Below, in pieces: positions 13,691 through 25,889 of a stretch of DNA of 64,000 nucleotides (positions within the stretch are counted from its first letter, which is position 1; the number at the start of each line of letters is the position of its first letter). Below the pieces are notes generated by a model that ran no database searches, was not told the DNA's origin, and saw only the letters and a list, made by a program, of their open reading frames with translations. The stretch is from contig NC_092571.1 of the NCBI RefSeq assembly GCF_037975245.1, forward strand, positions 288,501 through 352,500, written 5' to 3'. This stretch comes from Apostichopus japonicus. Taxonomy: Eukaryota; Echinodermata; Holothuroidea; Aspidochirotida; Stichopodidae. A program made the translations under genes and the position numbers.

Positions 13691-15074
13691 GTATTTTGGA
13701 TCGCGGGCTCGAGACCAGGTGGGGGCAGTTTGCTTTTGCCGCGATCTAATACGGTCTCTGGAACTTTAAGTATTAGAAACGAACATAGATTTATATCAAC
13801 TGCTGTCGTGGCGCGGTTGGTTGTGCTCTGTACCTCGAGAGCGTGACGTATTTTGGATCGCGGGCTCGAGACCAGGTGGGGGCAGTTTGCTTTTGCCGCG
13901 ATCTAATACGATCTCTGGAACTTTAAGTATTAGAAACAAACATTGATTTATATCAACTGCTGTCGTGGCGCGGTTGGTTGTGCTCTGTACCTCGAGAGCG
14001 TGACGTATTTTGGATCGCGGGATCGAGACCAGGCCAGCGCAGTTTGCTTTTGCCGCGTTCTTATACGGTCTCTGGAACTTTAAGTATTAGAAACGAACAT
14101 AGATTTATATCAACTGCTGTCGTGGCGCGGTTGGTTGTGCTCTGTACCTCGAGATCGTGACGTATTTTGGATCGCGGGCTCGAGACCAGGTGGGGGCAGT
14201 TTGCTTTTGCCGCGATCTTATACGGTCTCTGGAACTTTAAGTATTAGAAACGAACATAGATTTATATCAACTGCTGTCGTGGCGCGGTTGGTTGTGCTCT
14301 GTACCTCGAGAGCGTGACGTATTTTGGATCGCGGGCTCGAGACCAGGTGGGGGCAGTTTGGTTTTGCCGCGATCTTTTACGATCTCTGGAACTTTAAGTA
14401 TTAGAAACGAACATAGATGTATATCAACTGCTGTCGTGGCGCGGTTGGTTGTGCTCTGTACCTCGAGAGCGTGACGTATTTTGGATCGCGGGCTCGAGAC
14501 CAGGTGGGGGCAGTTTGCTTTTGCCGCGATCTTATACGGTCTCTGGAACTTTAAGTATTAGAAACGAACATAGATTTATATCAACTGCTGTCGTGGCGCG
14601 GTTGGTTGTGCTCTGTACCTCGAGAGCGTGACGTATTTTGGATCGCGAGCTCGAGACCAGGCCAGCGCAGTTTGCTTTTGCCGCGATCTTATTCGGTCTC
14701 TGGAACTTTAAGTATTAGAAACAAACATAGATTTATATCAACTGCTGTCGTGGCGCGGTTGGTTGCTCTGTACCTCGAGAGCGTGACGTATTTTGGATCG
14801 CGGGATCGAGACCAGGTGGGGGCAGTTTGCTTTTGCCGCGATCTTTTACCATATCTGGAACTTTAAGTATTAGAAACGAACATAGATTTATATCAACTGC
14901 TGTCGTGGCGCGGTTGGTTGTGCTCTGTACCTCGAGAGCGTGACGTATTTTGGATCGCGGGCTCGAGACCAGGTGGGGGCAGTTTGCTTTTGCCGCGATC
15001 TTTTACCATCTCTGGAACTTTAAGTATTAGAAACGAACATAGATTTATATCAACTGCTGTCGTGGCGCGGTTGG

Positions 15075-17268
15075 TTGTGCTCTGTACCTCGAGAGCGTGA
15101 CGTATTTTGGATCGCGGGCTCGAGACCAGGTGGGGGCAGTTTGGTTTTGCCGCGATCTCATACGGTCTCTGGAACTTTAACTATTAGAAACGAACATAGA
15201 TTTATATCAACTGCTGTCGTGGCACTGTTGGTTGTGCTCTGTACCTCGAGAGCGTGACTTATTTTGGATCGCGGGCTCGAGACCAGGCCAGCGCAGTTTG
15301 CTTTTGCCGCGATCTGGTACGGTCTCTGGAACTTTAAGTATTAGAAACGAACATAGATTTATATCAACTGCTGTCGTGGCGCGGTTGGTTGCTCTGTACC
15401 TCGAGAGCGTGACGTATTTTGGATCGCGGGCTCGAGACCAGGTGGGGGCAGTTTGCTTTTGCCGCGATCTTATACGGTCTCTGGGAACTTTAAGTATTAG
15501 AAACGAACATAGATTTATATCAACTGCTGTCGTGGCGCGGTTGGTTGTGCTCTGTACCTCGAGAGCGTGACGTATTTTGGATCGCGGGCTCGAGACCAGG
15601 TGGGGGCAGTTTGCTTTTGCCGCGATCTCATACGGTCTCTGGAACTTTAAGTATTAGAAACGAACATAGATTTATATCAACTGCTGTCGTGGCGCGGTTG
15701 GTTGTGCTCTGTACCTCGAGAGCGTGACGTATTTTGGATCGCGGGCTCGAGACCAGGTGGGGCAGTTTGCTTTTGCCGCGATCTGATACGGTCTCTGGGA
15801 ACTTTAAGTATTAGAAACGAACATAGATTTATATCAACTGCTGTCGTGGCGCGGTTGGTTGCTCTGTACCTCGAGAGCGTGACGTATTTTGGATCGCGGG
15901 CTCGAGACCAGGTGGGGGCAGTTTGCTTTTGCCGCGATCTTATACGGTCTCTGGGAACTTTAAGTATTAGAAACGAACATAGATTTATATCAACTGCTGT
16001 CGTGGCGCGGTTGGTTGTGCTCTGTACCTCGAGAGCGTGACGTATTTTGGATCGCGGGCTCGAGACCAGGTGGGGGCAGTTTGCTTTTGCCGCGATCTTT
16101 TACCATCTCTGGAACTTTAAGTATTAGAAACGAACATAGATTTATATCAACTGCTGTCGTGGCGCGGTTGGTTGTGCTCTGTACCTCGAGAGCGTGACGT
16201 ATTTTGGATCGCGGGCTCGAGACCATGTGGGGGCAGTTTGCTTTTGCCGCGATCTCATACGGTCTCTGGAACTTTAACTATTAGAAACGAACATAGATTT
16301 ATATCAACTGCTGTCGTGGCACTGTTGGTTGTGCTCTGTACCTCGAGAGCGTGACTTATTTTGGATCGCGGGCTCGAGACCAGGCCAGCGCAGTTTGCTT
16401 TTGCCGCGATCTGGTACGGTCTCTGGAACTTTAAGTATTAGAAACGAACATAGATTTATATCAACTGCTGTCGTGGCGCGGTTGGTTGCTCTGTACCTCG
16501 AGAGCGTGACGTATTTTGGATCGCGGGCTCGAGACCAGGTGGGGGCAGTTTGCTTTTGCCGCGATCTTATACGGTCTCTGGGAACTTTAAGTATTAGAAA
16601 CGAACATAGATTTATATCAACTGCTGTCGTGGCGCGGTTGGTTGTGCTCTGTACCTCGAGAGCGTGACGTATTTTGGATCGCGGGCTCGAGACCAGGTGG
16701 GGGCAGTTTGCTTTTGCCGCGATCTCATACGGTCTCTGGAACTTTAAGTATTAGAAACGAACATAGATTTATATCAACTGCTGTCGTGGCGCGGTTGGTT
16801 GTGCTCTGTACCTCGAGAGCGTGACGTATTTTGGATCGCGGGCTCGAGACCAGGTGGGGGCAGTTTGCTTTTGCCGCGATCTGGTACGGTCTCTGGAACT
16901 TTAAGTATTAGAAACGAACATAGATTTATATCAACTGCTGTCGTGGCGCGGTTGGTTGCTCTGTACCTCGAGAGCGTGACGTATTTTGGATCGCGGGCTC
17001 GAGACCAGGTGGGGCAGTTTGCTTTTGCCGCGATCTGATACGGTCTCTGGGAACTTTAAGTATTAGAAACGAACATAGATTTATATCAACTGCTGTCGTG
17101 GCGCGGTTGGTTGCTCTGTACCTCGAGAGCGTGACGTATTTTGGATCGCGGGCTCGAGACCAGGCCAGTGCAGTTTGCTTTTGCCGCGATCTAATACGGT
17201 CTCTGGAACTTTAAGTATTAGAAACGAACATAGATTTATATCAACTGCTGTCGTGGCGCGGTTGGTTG
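15075..17268 (+). repeat. Tandem 7-monomer duplication (1,097 bp)
   Basis: 15075-16171 and 16172-17268 carry the same variant series, including aactattag with tggcactgttgg, gacttatttt, and the gtggggcag monomer with gatacgg. They differ at a few bases, for example gaccaggtg versus gaccatgtg near 16223. Confidence 0.85.
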
Positions 17269-18362
17269 TGCTCTGTACCTCGAGAGCGTGACGTATTTTG
17301 GATCGCGGGCTCGAGACCAGGTGGGGGTAGTTTGCTTTTGCCGCGATCTCATACGGTCTCTGGAACTTTAAGTATTAGAAACGAACATAGATTTATATCA
17401 ACTGCTGTCGTGGTGCGGTTGGTTGTGCTCTGTACCTCGAGAGCGTGACGTATTTTGGATCGCGGGCTCGAGACCAGGTGGGGGCAGTTTGCTTTTGCCG
17501 CGATCTCGTACGATCTCTGGAACTTTAAGTATTAGAAACGAACATAGATTTATATCAACTGCTGTCGTGGCGCGGTTGGTTGTGCTCTGTACCTCGAGAG
17601 CGTGACGTATTTTGGATCGCGGGCTCGAAACCATGTGGGGGCAGTTTGCTTTTGCCGCGATCTTATACGGTCTCTGGAACTTTAAGTATTAGAAACGAAC
17701 ATAGATTTATATCAACTGCTGTCGTGGCGCGGTTGGTTGTGCTCTGTACCTCGAGAGCGTGACGTATTTTGGATCGCGGGCTCCAGACCAGGTGGGGGCA
17801 GTTTGCTTTTGCCGCGATCTAATACGATCTCTGGAACTTTAAGTATTAGAAACAAACATTGATTTATATCAACTGCTGTCGTGGCGCGGTTGGTTGTGCT
17901 CTGTACCTCGAGAGCGTGACGTATTTTGGATCGCGGGATCGAGACCAGGCCAGCGCAGTTTGCTTTTGCCGCGTTCTTATACGGTCTCTGGAACTTTAAG
18001 TATTAGAAACGAACATAGATTTATATCAACTGCTGTCGTGGCGCGGTTGGTTGCTCTGTACCTCGAGAGCGTGACGTATTTTGGATCGCGGGCTCGAGAC
18101 CAGGCCAGTGCAGTTTGCTTTTGAAGCGATCTAATACGGTCTCTGGAACTTTAAGTATTAGAAACGAACATAGATTTATATCAACTGCTGTCGTGGCGCG
18201 GTTGGTTGTGCTCTGTACCTCGAGAGCGTGACGTATTTTGGATCGCGGGCTCGAGACCAGGTGGGGGCAGTTTGCTTTTGCCGCGATCTTTTACCATCTC
18301 TGGAACTTTAAGTATTAGAAACGAACATAGATTTATATCAACTGCTGTCGTGGCGCGGTTGG

Positions 18363-20251
18363 TTGTGCTCTGTACCTCGAGAGCGTGACGTATTTTGGAT
18401 CGCGGGCTCGAGACCAGGTGGGGGCAGTTTGCTTTTGCCGCGATCTCATACGGTCTCTGGAACTTTAACTATTAGAAACGAACATAGATTTATATCAACT
18501 GCTGTCGTGGCACTGTTGGCTGTGCTCTGTACCTCGAGAGCGTGACTTATTTTGGATCGCGGGCTCGAGACCAGGCCAGCGCAGTTTGGTTTTGCCGCGA
18601 TCTTTGCCGCGATATTTGCACGTGAAAAAACAAAATAAATCAAATCAAATCAAATCAAATCAAATCTTATACTGTCTCTGGAACTTTAAGTATTAGAAAC
18701 GAACATAGATTTATATCAACTGCTGTCGTGGCGCGGTTGGTTGCTCTGTACCTCGAGAGCGTGACGTATTTTGGATCGCGGGCTCGAGACCAGGTGGGGG
18801 CAGTTTGCTTTTGCCGCGATCTGGTACGGTCTCTGGAACTTTAAGTATTAGAAACGAACATAGATTTATATCAACTGCTGTCGTGGTGCGGTTGGTTGCT
18901 CTGTACCTCGAGAGCGTGACGTATTTTGGATCGCGGGCTCGAGACCAGGTGGGGCAGTTTGCTTTTGCCGCGATCTCATACGGTCTCTGGGAACTTTAAG
19001 TATTAGAAACGAACATAGATTTATATCAACTGCTGTCGTGGCGCGGTTGGTTGTGCTCTGTACCTCGAGAGCGTGACGTATTTTGGATCGCGGGCTCGAG
19101 ACCAGGTGGGGGCAGTTTGCTTTTGCCGCGATCTAATACGATCTCTGGAACTTTAAGTATTAGAAACAAACATTGATTTATATCAACTGCTGTCGTGGCG
19201 CGGTTGGTTGTGCTCTGTACCTCGAGAGCGTGACGTATTTTGGATCGCGGGCTCGAGACCAGGTGGGGGCAGTTTGCTTTTGCCGCGATCTGGTACGGTC
19301 TCTGGAACTTTAAGTATTAGAAACGAACATAGATTTATATCAACTGCTGTCGTGGCGCGGTTGGTTGTGCTCTGTACCTCGAGAGCGTGACGTATTTTGG
19401 ATCGCGGGCTCGAGACCAGGTGGGGGCAGTTTGCTTTTGCCGCAATCTTATACGGTCTCTGGAACTTTAAGTATTAGAAACGAACATAGATTTATATCAA
19501 CTGCTGTCGTGGCGCGGTTGGTTGTGCTCTGTACCTCGAGAGCGTGACGTATTTTGGATCGCGGGCTCGAGACCAGGTGGGGGCAGTTTGGTTTTGCCGC
19601 GATCTTTTACGATCTCTGGAACTTTAAGTATTAGAAACGAACATAGATTTATATCAACTGCTGTCGTGGCGCGGTTGGTTGTGCTCTGTACCTCGAGAGC
19701 GTGACGTATTTTGGATCGCGGGCTCGAGACCAGGTGGGGGCAGTTTGCTTTTGCCGCGATCTCATACGGTCTCTGGAACTTTAACTATTAGAAACGAACA
19801 TAGATTTATATCAACTGCTGTCGTGGCACTGTTGGCTGTGCTCTGTACCTCGAGAGCGTGACTTATTTTGGATCGCGGGCTCGAGACCAGGCCAGCGCAG
19901 TTTGCTTTTGCCGCGATCTTATACTGTCTCTGGAACTTTAAGTATTAGAAACGAACATAGATTTATATCAACTGCTGTCGTGGCGCGGTTGGTTGCTCTG
20001 TACCTCGAGAGCGTGACGTATTTTGGATCGCGGGCTCGAGACCAGGTGGGGGCAGTTTGCTTTTGCCGCGATCTGGTACGGTCTCTGGAACTTTAAGTAT
20101 TAGAAACGAACATAGATTTATATCAACTGCTGTCGTGGTGCGGTTGGTTGCTCTGTACCTCGAGAGCGTGACGTATTTTGGATCGCGGGCTCGAGACCAG
20201 GTGGGGCAGTTTGCTTTTGCCGCGATCTCATACGGTCTCTGGGAACTTTAA
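18363..20251 (+). repeat. 8-monomer duplication whose copies differ by a 64-bp insertion
   Basis: Monomers from 18363 match those from 19679 at an offset of 1,316 bp up to the insertion point. They match at 1,252 bp after it (18805 and 20057). The 64-bp difference is exactly the extra segment at 18604-18667. Shared rare variants include ttggctgtgctctg, cttatactgtctctgg and tggtgcggttgg. Confidence 0.85.
18604..18667 (+). repeat. 64-bp insertion with (AAATC)n tail inside one monomer
   Basis: Only one monomer carries this segment. It starts with a second copy of ttgccgcgat, continues with atttgcacgtg and an A-rich stretch, and ends with about five to six AAATC units. It lies just after the tRNA-like part, where a SINE 3' tail would be expected, and on the same strand. 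The duplicate monomer near 19862-19930 reads cleanly across the site. It could be a surviving piece of the ancestral SINE tail, or a later insertion or template-switch product. Confidence 0.75.
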
Positions 20252-22334
20252 GTATTAGAAACGAACATAGATTTATATCAACTGCTGTCGTGGCGCGGTT
20301 GGTTGTGCTCTGTACCTCGAGAGCGTGACGTATTTTGGATCGCGGGCTCGAGACCAGGTGGGGGCAGTTTGCTTTTGCCGCGATCTTATACGGTCTCTGG
20401 AACTTTAAGTATTAGAAACGAACATAGATTTATATCAACTGCTGTCGTGGCGCGGTTGGTTGTGCTCTGTACCTCGAGAGCGTGACGTATTTTGGATCGC
20501 GGGCTCGAGACCAGGTGGTGGCAGTTTGGTTTTGCCGCGATCTTTTACGATCTCTGGAACTTTAAGTATTAGAAACGAACATAGATTTATATCAACTGCT
20601 GTCGTGGCGCGGTTGGTTGTGCTCTGTACCTCGAGAGCGTGACGTATTTTGGATCGCGGGCTCGAGACCAGGTGGGGGCAGTTTGCTTTTGCCGCTACCT
20701 TATACGGTCTCTGGAACTTTAAGTATTAGAAACGAACATAGATTTATATCAACTGCTGTCGTGGCGCGGTTGGTTGTGCTCTGTACCTCGAGAGCGTGAC
20801 GTATTTTGGATCGCGGGCTCGAGACCAGGCCAGCGCAGTTTGCTTTTGCCGCGATCTTATTCGGTCTCTGGAACTTTAAGTATTAGAAACAAACATAGAT
20901 TTATATCAACTGCTGTCGTGGCGCGGTTGGTTGCTCTGTACCTCGAGAGCGTGACGTATTTTGGATCGCGGGATCGAGACCAGGTGGGGGCAGTTTGCTT
21001 TTGCCGCGATCTTTTACCATCTCTGGAACTTTAAGTATTAGAAACGAACATAGATTTATATCAACTGCTGTCGTGGCGCGGTTGGTTGTGCTCTGTACCT
21101 CGAGAGCGTGACGTATTTTGGATCGCGGGCTCGAGACCAGGTGGGGGCAGTTTGCTTTTGCCGCGATCTCATACGGTCTCTGGAACTTTAACTATTAGAA
21201 ACGAACATAGATTTATATCAACTGCTGTCGTGGCACTGTTGGTTGTGCTCTGTACCTCGAGAGCGTGACTTATTTTGGATCGCGGGCTCGAGACCAGGCC
21301 AGCGCAGTTTGCTTTTGCCGCGATCTTATACGGTCTCTGGAACTTTAAGTATTAGAAACGAACATAGATTTATATCAACTGCTGTCGTGGCGCGGTTGGT
21401 TGCTCTGTACCTCGAGAGCGTGACGTATTTTGGATCGCGGGCTCGAGACCAGGTGGGGGCAGTTTGATTTTGCCGCGATCTAATACGGTCTCTGGGAACT
21501 TTAAGTATTAGAAACGAACATAGATTTATATCAACTGCTGTCGTGGCGCGGTTGGTTGTGCTCTGTACCTCGAGAGCGTGACGTATTTTGGATCGCGGGC
21601 TCGAGACCAGGTGGGGGCAGTTTGCTTTTGCCGCGATCTTTTACCATCTCTGGAACTTTAAGTATTAGAAACGAACATAGATTTATATCAACTGCTGTCG
21701 TGGCGCGGTTGTGCTCTGTACCTCGAGAGCGTGACGTATTTTGGATCGCGGGCTCGAGACCAGGTGGGGGCAGTTTGCTTTTGCCGCGATCTTTTACCAT
21801 CTCTGGAACTTTAAGTATTAGAAACGAACATAGATTTATATCAACTGCTGTCGTGGCGCGGTTGGTTGTGCTCTGTACCTCGAGAGCGTGACGTATTTTG
21901 GATCGCGGGCTCGAGACCAGGTGGGGCAGTTTGCTTTTGCCGCGATCTGATACGGTCTCTGGGAACTTTAAGTATTAGAAATGAACATAGATTTATATCA
22001 ACTGCTGTCGTGGCGCGGTTGGTTGCTCTGTACCTCGAGAGCGTGACGTATTTTGGATCGCGGGCTCGAGACCAGGCCAGTGCAGTTTGCTTTTGCCGCG
22101 ATCTAATACGGTCTCTGGAACATTAAGTATTAGAAACGAACATAGATTGATATCAACTGCTGTCGTGGCGCGGTTGGTTGTGCTCTGTACCTCGAGAGCG
22201 TGACGTATTTTGGATCGCGGGCTCGAGACCAGGTGGGGGTAGTTTGCTTTTGCCGCGATCTCATACGGTCTCTGGAACTTTAAGTATTAGAAACGAACAT
22301 AGATTTATATCAACTGCTGTCGTGGCGCGGTTGG

Positions 22335-25300
22335 TTGTGCTCTGTACCTCGAGAGCGTGACGTATTTTGGATCGCGGGCTCGAGACCAGGTGGGGGTAGT
22401 TTGCTTTTGCCGCGATCTCATACGGTCTCTGGAACTTTAAGTATTAGAAACGAACATAGATTTATATCAACTGCTGTCGTGGTGCGGTTGGTTGTGCTCT
22501 GTACCTCGAGAGCGTGACGTATTTTGGATCGCGGGCTCGAGACCAGGTGGGGGCAGTTTGCTTTTGCCGCGATCTCGTACGATCTCTGGAACTTTAAGTA
22601 TTAGAAACGAACATAGATTTATATCAACTGCTGTCGTGGCGCGGTTGGTTGTGCTCTGTACCTCGAGAGCGTGACGTATTTTGGATCGCGGGCTCGAAAC
22701 CATGTGGGGGCAGTTTGCTTTTGCCGCGATCTTATACGGTCTCTGGAACTTTAAGTATTAGAAACGAACATAGATTTATATCAACTGCTGTCGTGGCGCG
22801 GTTGGTTGTGCTCTGTACCTCGAGAGCGTGACGTATTTTGGATCGCGGGCTCGAGACCAGGTGGGGGCAGTTTGCTTTTGCCGCGATCTAATACGATCTC
22901 TGGAACTTTAAGTATTAGAAACAAACATTCATTTATATCAACTGCTGTCGTGGCGCGGTTGGTTGTGCTCTGTACCTCGAGAGCGTGACGTATTTTGGAT
23001 CGCGGGATCGAGACCAGGCCAGCGCAGTTTGCTTTTGCCGCGTTCTTATACGGTCTCTGGAACTTTAAGTATTAGAAACGAACATAGATTTATATCAACT
23101 GCTGTCGTGGCGCGGTTGGTTGTGCTCTGTACCTCGAGAGCGTGACGTATTTTGGATCGCGGGCTCGAGACCAGGTGGGGGCAGTTTGCTTTTGCCGCGA
23201 TCTTATACGGTCTCTGGAACTTTAAGTATTAGAAACGAACATAGATTTATATCAACTGCTGTCGTGGCGCGGTTGGTTGTGCTCTGTACCTCGAGAGCGT
23301 GACGTATTTTGGATCGCGGGCTCGAGACCAGGTGGGGGCAGTTTGGTTTTGCCGCGATCTCATACGGTCTCTGGAACTTTAACTATTAGAAACGAACATA
23401 GATTTATATCAACTGCTGTCGTGGCACTGTTGGTTGTGCTCTGTACCTCGAGAGCGTGACTTATTTTGGATCGCGGGCTCGAGACCAGGCCAGCGCAGTT
23501 TGCTTTTGCCGCGATCTTATACGGTCTCTGGAACTTTAAGTATTAGAAACGAACATAGATTTATATCAACTGCTGTCGTGGCGCGGTTGGTTGCTCTGTA
23601 CCTCGAGAGCGTGACGTATTTTGGATCGCGGGCTCGAGACCAGGTGGGGGCAGTTTGCTTTTGCCGCGATCTCATACGGTCTCTGGGAACTTTAAGTATT
23701 AGAAACGAACATAGATTTATATCAACTGCTGTCGTGGCGCGGTTGGTTGTGCTCTGTACCTCGAGAGCGTGACGTATTTTGGATCGCGGGCTCGAGACCA
23801 GGTGGGGGCAGTTTGCTTTTGCCGCGATCTTTTACCATCTCTGGAACTTTAAGTATTAGAAACGAACATAGATTTATATCAACTGCTGTCGTGGCGCGGT
23901 TGGTTGTGCTCTGTACCTCGAGAGCGTGACGTATTTTGGATCGCGGGCTCGAGACCAGGTGGGGGCAGTTTGCTTTTGCCGCGATCTTTTACCATCTCTG
24001 GAACTTTAAGTATTAGAAACGAACATAGATTTATATCAACTGCTGTCGTGGCGCGGTTGGTTGTGCTCTGTACCTCGAGAGCGTGACGTATTTTGGATCG
24101 CGGGCTCGAGACCAGGTGGGGGCAGTTTGGTTTTGCCGCGATCTCATACGGTCTCTGGAACTTTAACTATTAGAAACGAACATAGATTTATATCAACTGC
24201 TGTCGTGGCACTGTTGGTTGTGCTCTGTACCTCGAGAGCGTGACTTATTTTGGATCGCGGGCTCGAGACCAGGCCAGCGCAGTTTGCTTTTGCCGCGATC
24301 TTATACGGTCTCTGGAACTTTAAGTATTAGAAACGAACATAGATTTATATCAACTGCTGTCGTGGCGCGGTTGGTTGCTCTGTACCTCGAGAGCGTGACG
24401 TATTTTGGATCGCGGGCTCGAGACCAGGTGGGGGCAGTTTGCTTTTGCCGCGATCTCATACGGTCTCTGGGAACTTTAAGTATTAGAAACGAACATAGAT
24501 TTATATCAACTGCTGTCGTGGCGCGGTTGGTTGTGCTCTGTACCTCGAGAGCGTGACGTATTTTGGATCGCGGGCTCGAGACCAGGTGGGGGCAGTTTGC
24601 TTTTGCCGCGATCTTTTACCATCTCTGGAACTTTAAGTATTAGAAACGAACATAGATTTATATCAACTGCTGTCGTGGCGCGGTTGGTTGTGCTCTGTAC
24701 CTCGAGAGCGTGACGTATTTTGGATCGCGGGCTCGAGACCAGGTGGGGGCAGTTTGCTTTTGCCGCGATCTGATACGGTCTCTGGGAACTTTAAGTATTA
24801 GAAACGAACATAGATTTATATCAACTGCTGTCGTGGCGCGGTTGGTTGCTCTGTACCTCGAGAGCGTGACGTATTTTGGATCGCGGGCTCGAGACCAGGC
24901 CAGTGCAGTTTGCTTTTGCCGCGATCTAATACGGTCTCTGGAACTTTAAGTATTAGAAACGAACATAGATTTATATCAACTGCTGTCGTGGCGCGGTTGG
25001 TTGTGCTCTGTACCTCGAGAGCGTGACGTATTTTGGATCGCGGGCTCGAGACCAGGTGGGGGTAGTTTGCTTTTGCCGCGATCTCATACGGTCTCTGGAA
25101 CTTTAAGTATTAGAAACGAACATAGATTTATATCAACTGCTGTCGTGGTGCGGTTGGTTGTGCTCTGTACCTCGAGAGCGTGACGTATTTTGGATCGCGG
25201 GCTCGAGACCAGGTGGGGGCAGTTTGCTTTTGCCGCGATCTCGTACGATCTCTGGAACTTTAAGTATTAGAAACGAACATAGATTTATATCAACTGCTGT

Positions 25301-25889
25301 CGTGGCGCGGTTGGTTGTGCTCTGTACCTCGAGAGCGTGACGTATTTTGGATCGCGGGCTCGAAACCATGTGGGGGCAGTTTGCTTTTGCCGCGATCTTA
25401 TACGGTCTCTGGAACTTTAAGTATTAGAAACGAACATAGATTTATATCAACTGCTGTCGTGGCGCGGTTGGTTGTGCTCTGTACCTCGAGAGCGTGACGT
25501 ATTTTGGATCGCGGGCTCGAGACCAGGTGGGGGCAGTTTGCTTTTGCCGCGATCTAATACGATCTCTGGAACTTTAAGTATTAGAAACAAACATTGATTT
25601 ATATCAACTGCTGTCGTGGCGCGGTTGGTTGTGCTCTGTACCTCGAGAGCGTGACGTATTTTGGATCGCGGGATCGAGACCAGGCCAGCGCAGTTTGCTT
25701 TTGCCGCGTTCTTATACGGTCTCTGGAACTTTAAGTATTAGAAACGAACATAGATTTATATCAACTGCTGTCGTGGCACGGTTGGTTGCTCTGTACCTCG
25801 AGAGCGTGACGTATTTTGGATCGCGGGCTCGAGACCAGGCCAGTGCAGTTTGCTTTTGCCGCGATCTAATACGGTCTCTGGAACTTTAA
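22335..25889 (+). repeat. Repeated blocks shared with 17266-18124
   Basis: The series with gtgggggtagttt, tggtgcggttgg, ctcgtacgatc and gaaaccatgtgggg occurs at about 17266-18124, 22335-23145 and 25001-25890. Inside this span a 784-bp five-monomer block is also duplicated in tandem (23277-24060 and 24061-24844), including the aactattag and gacttatttt monomers. Confidence 0.8.
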
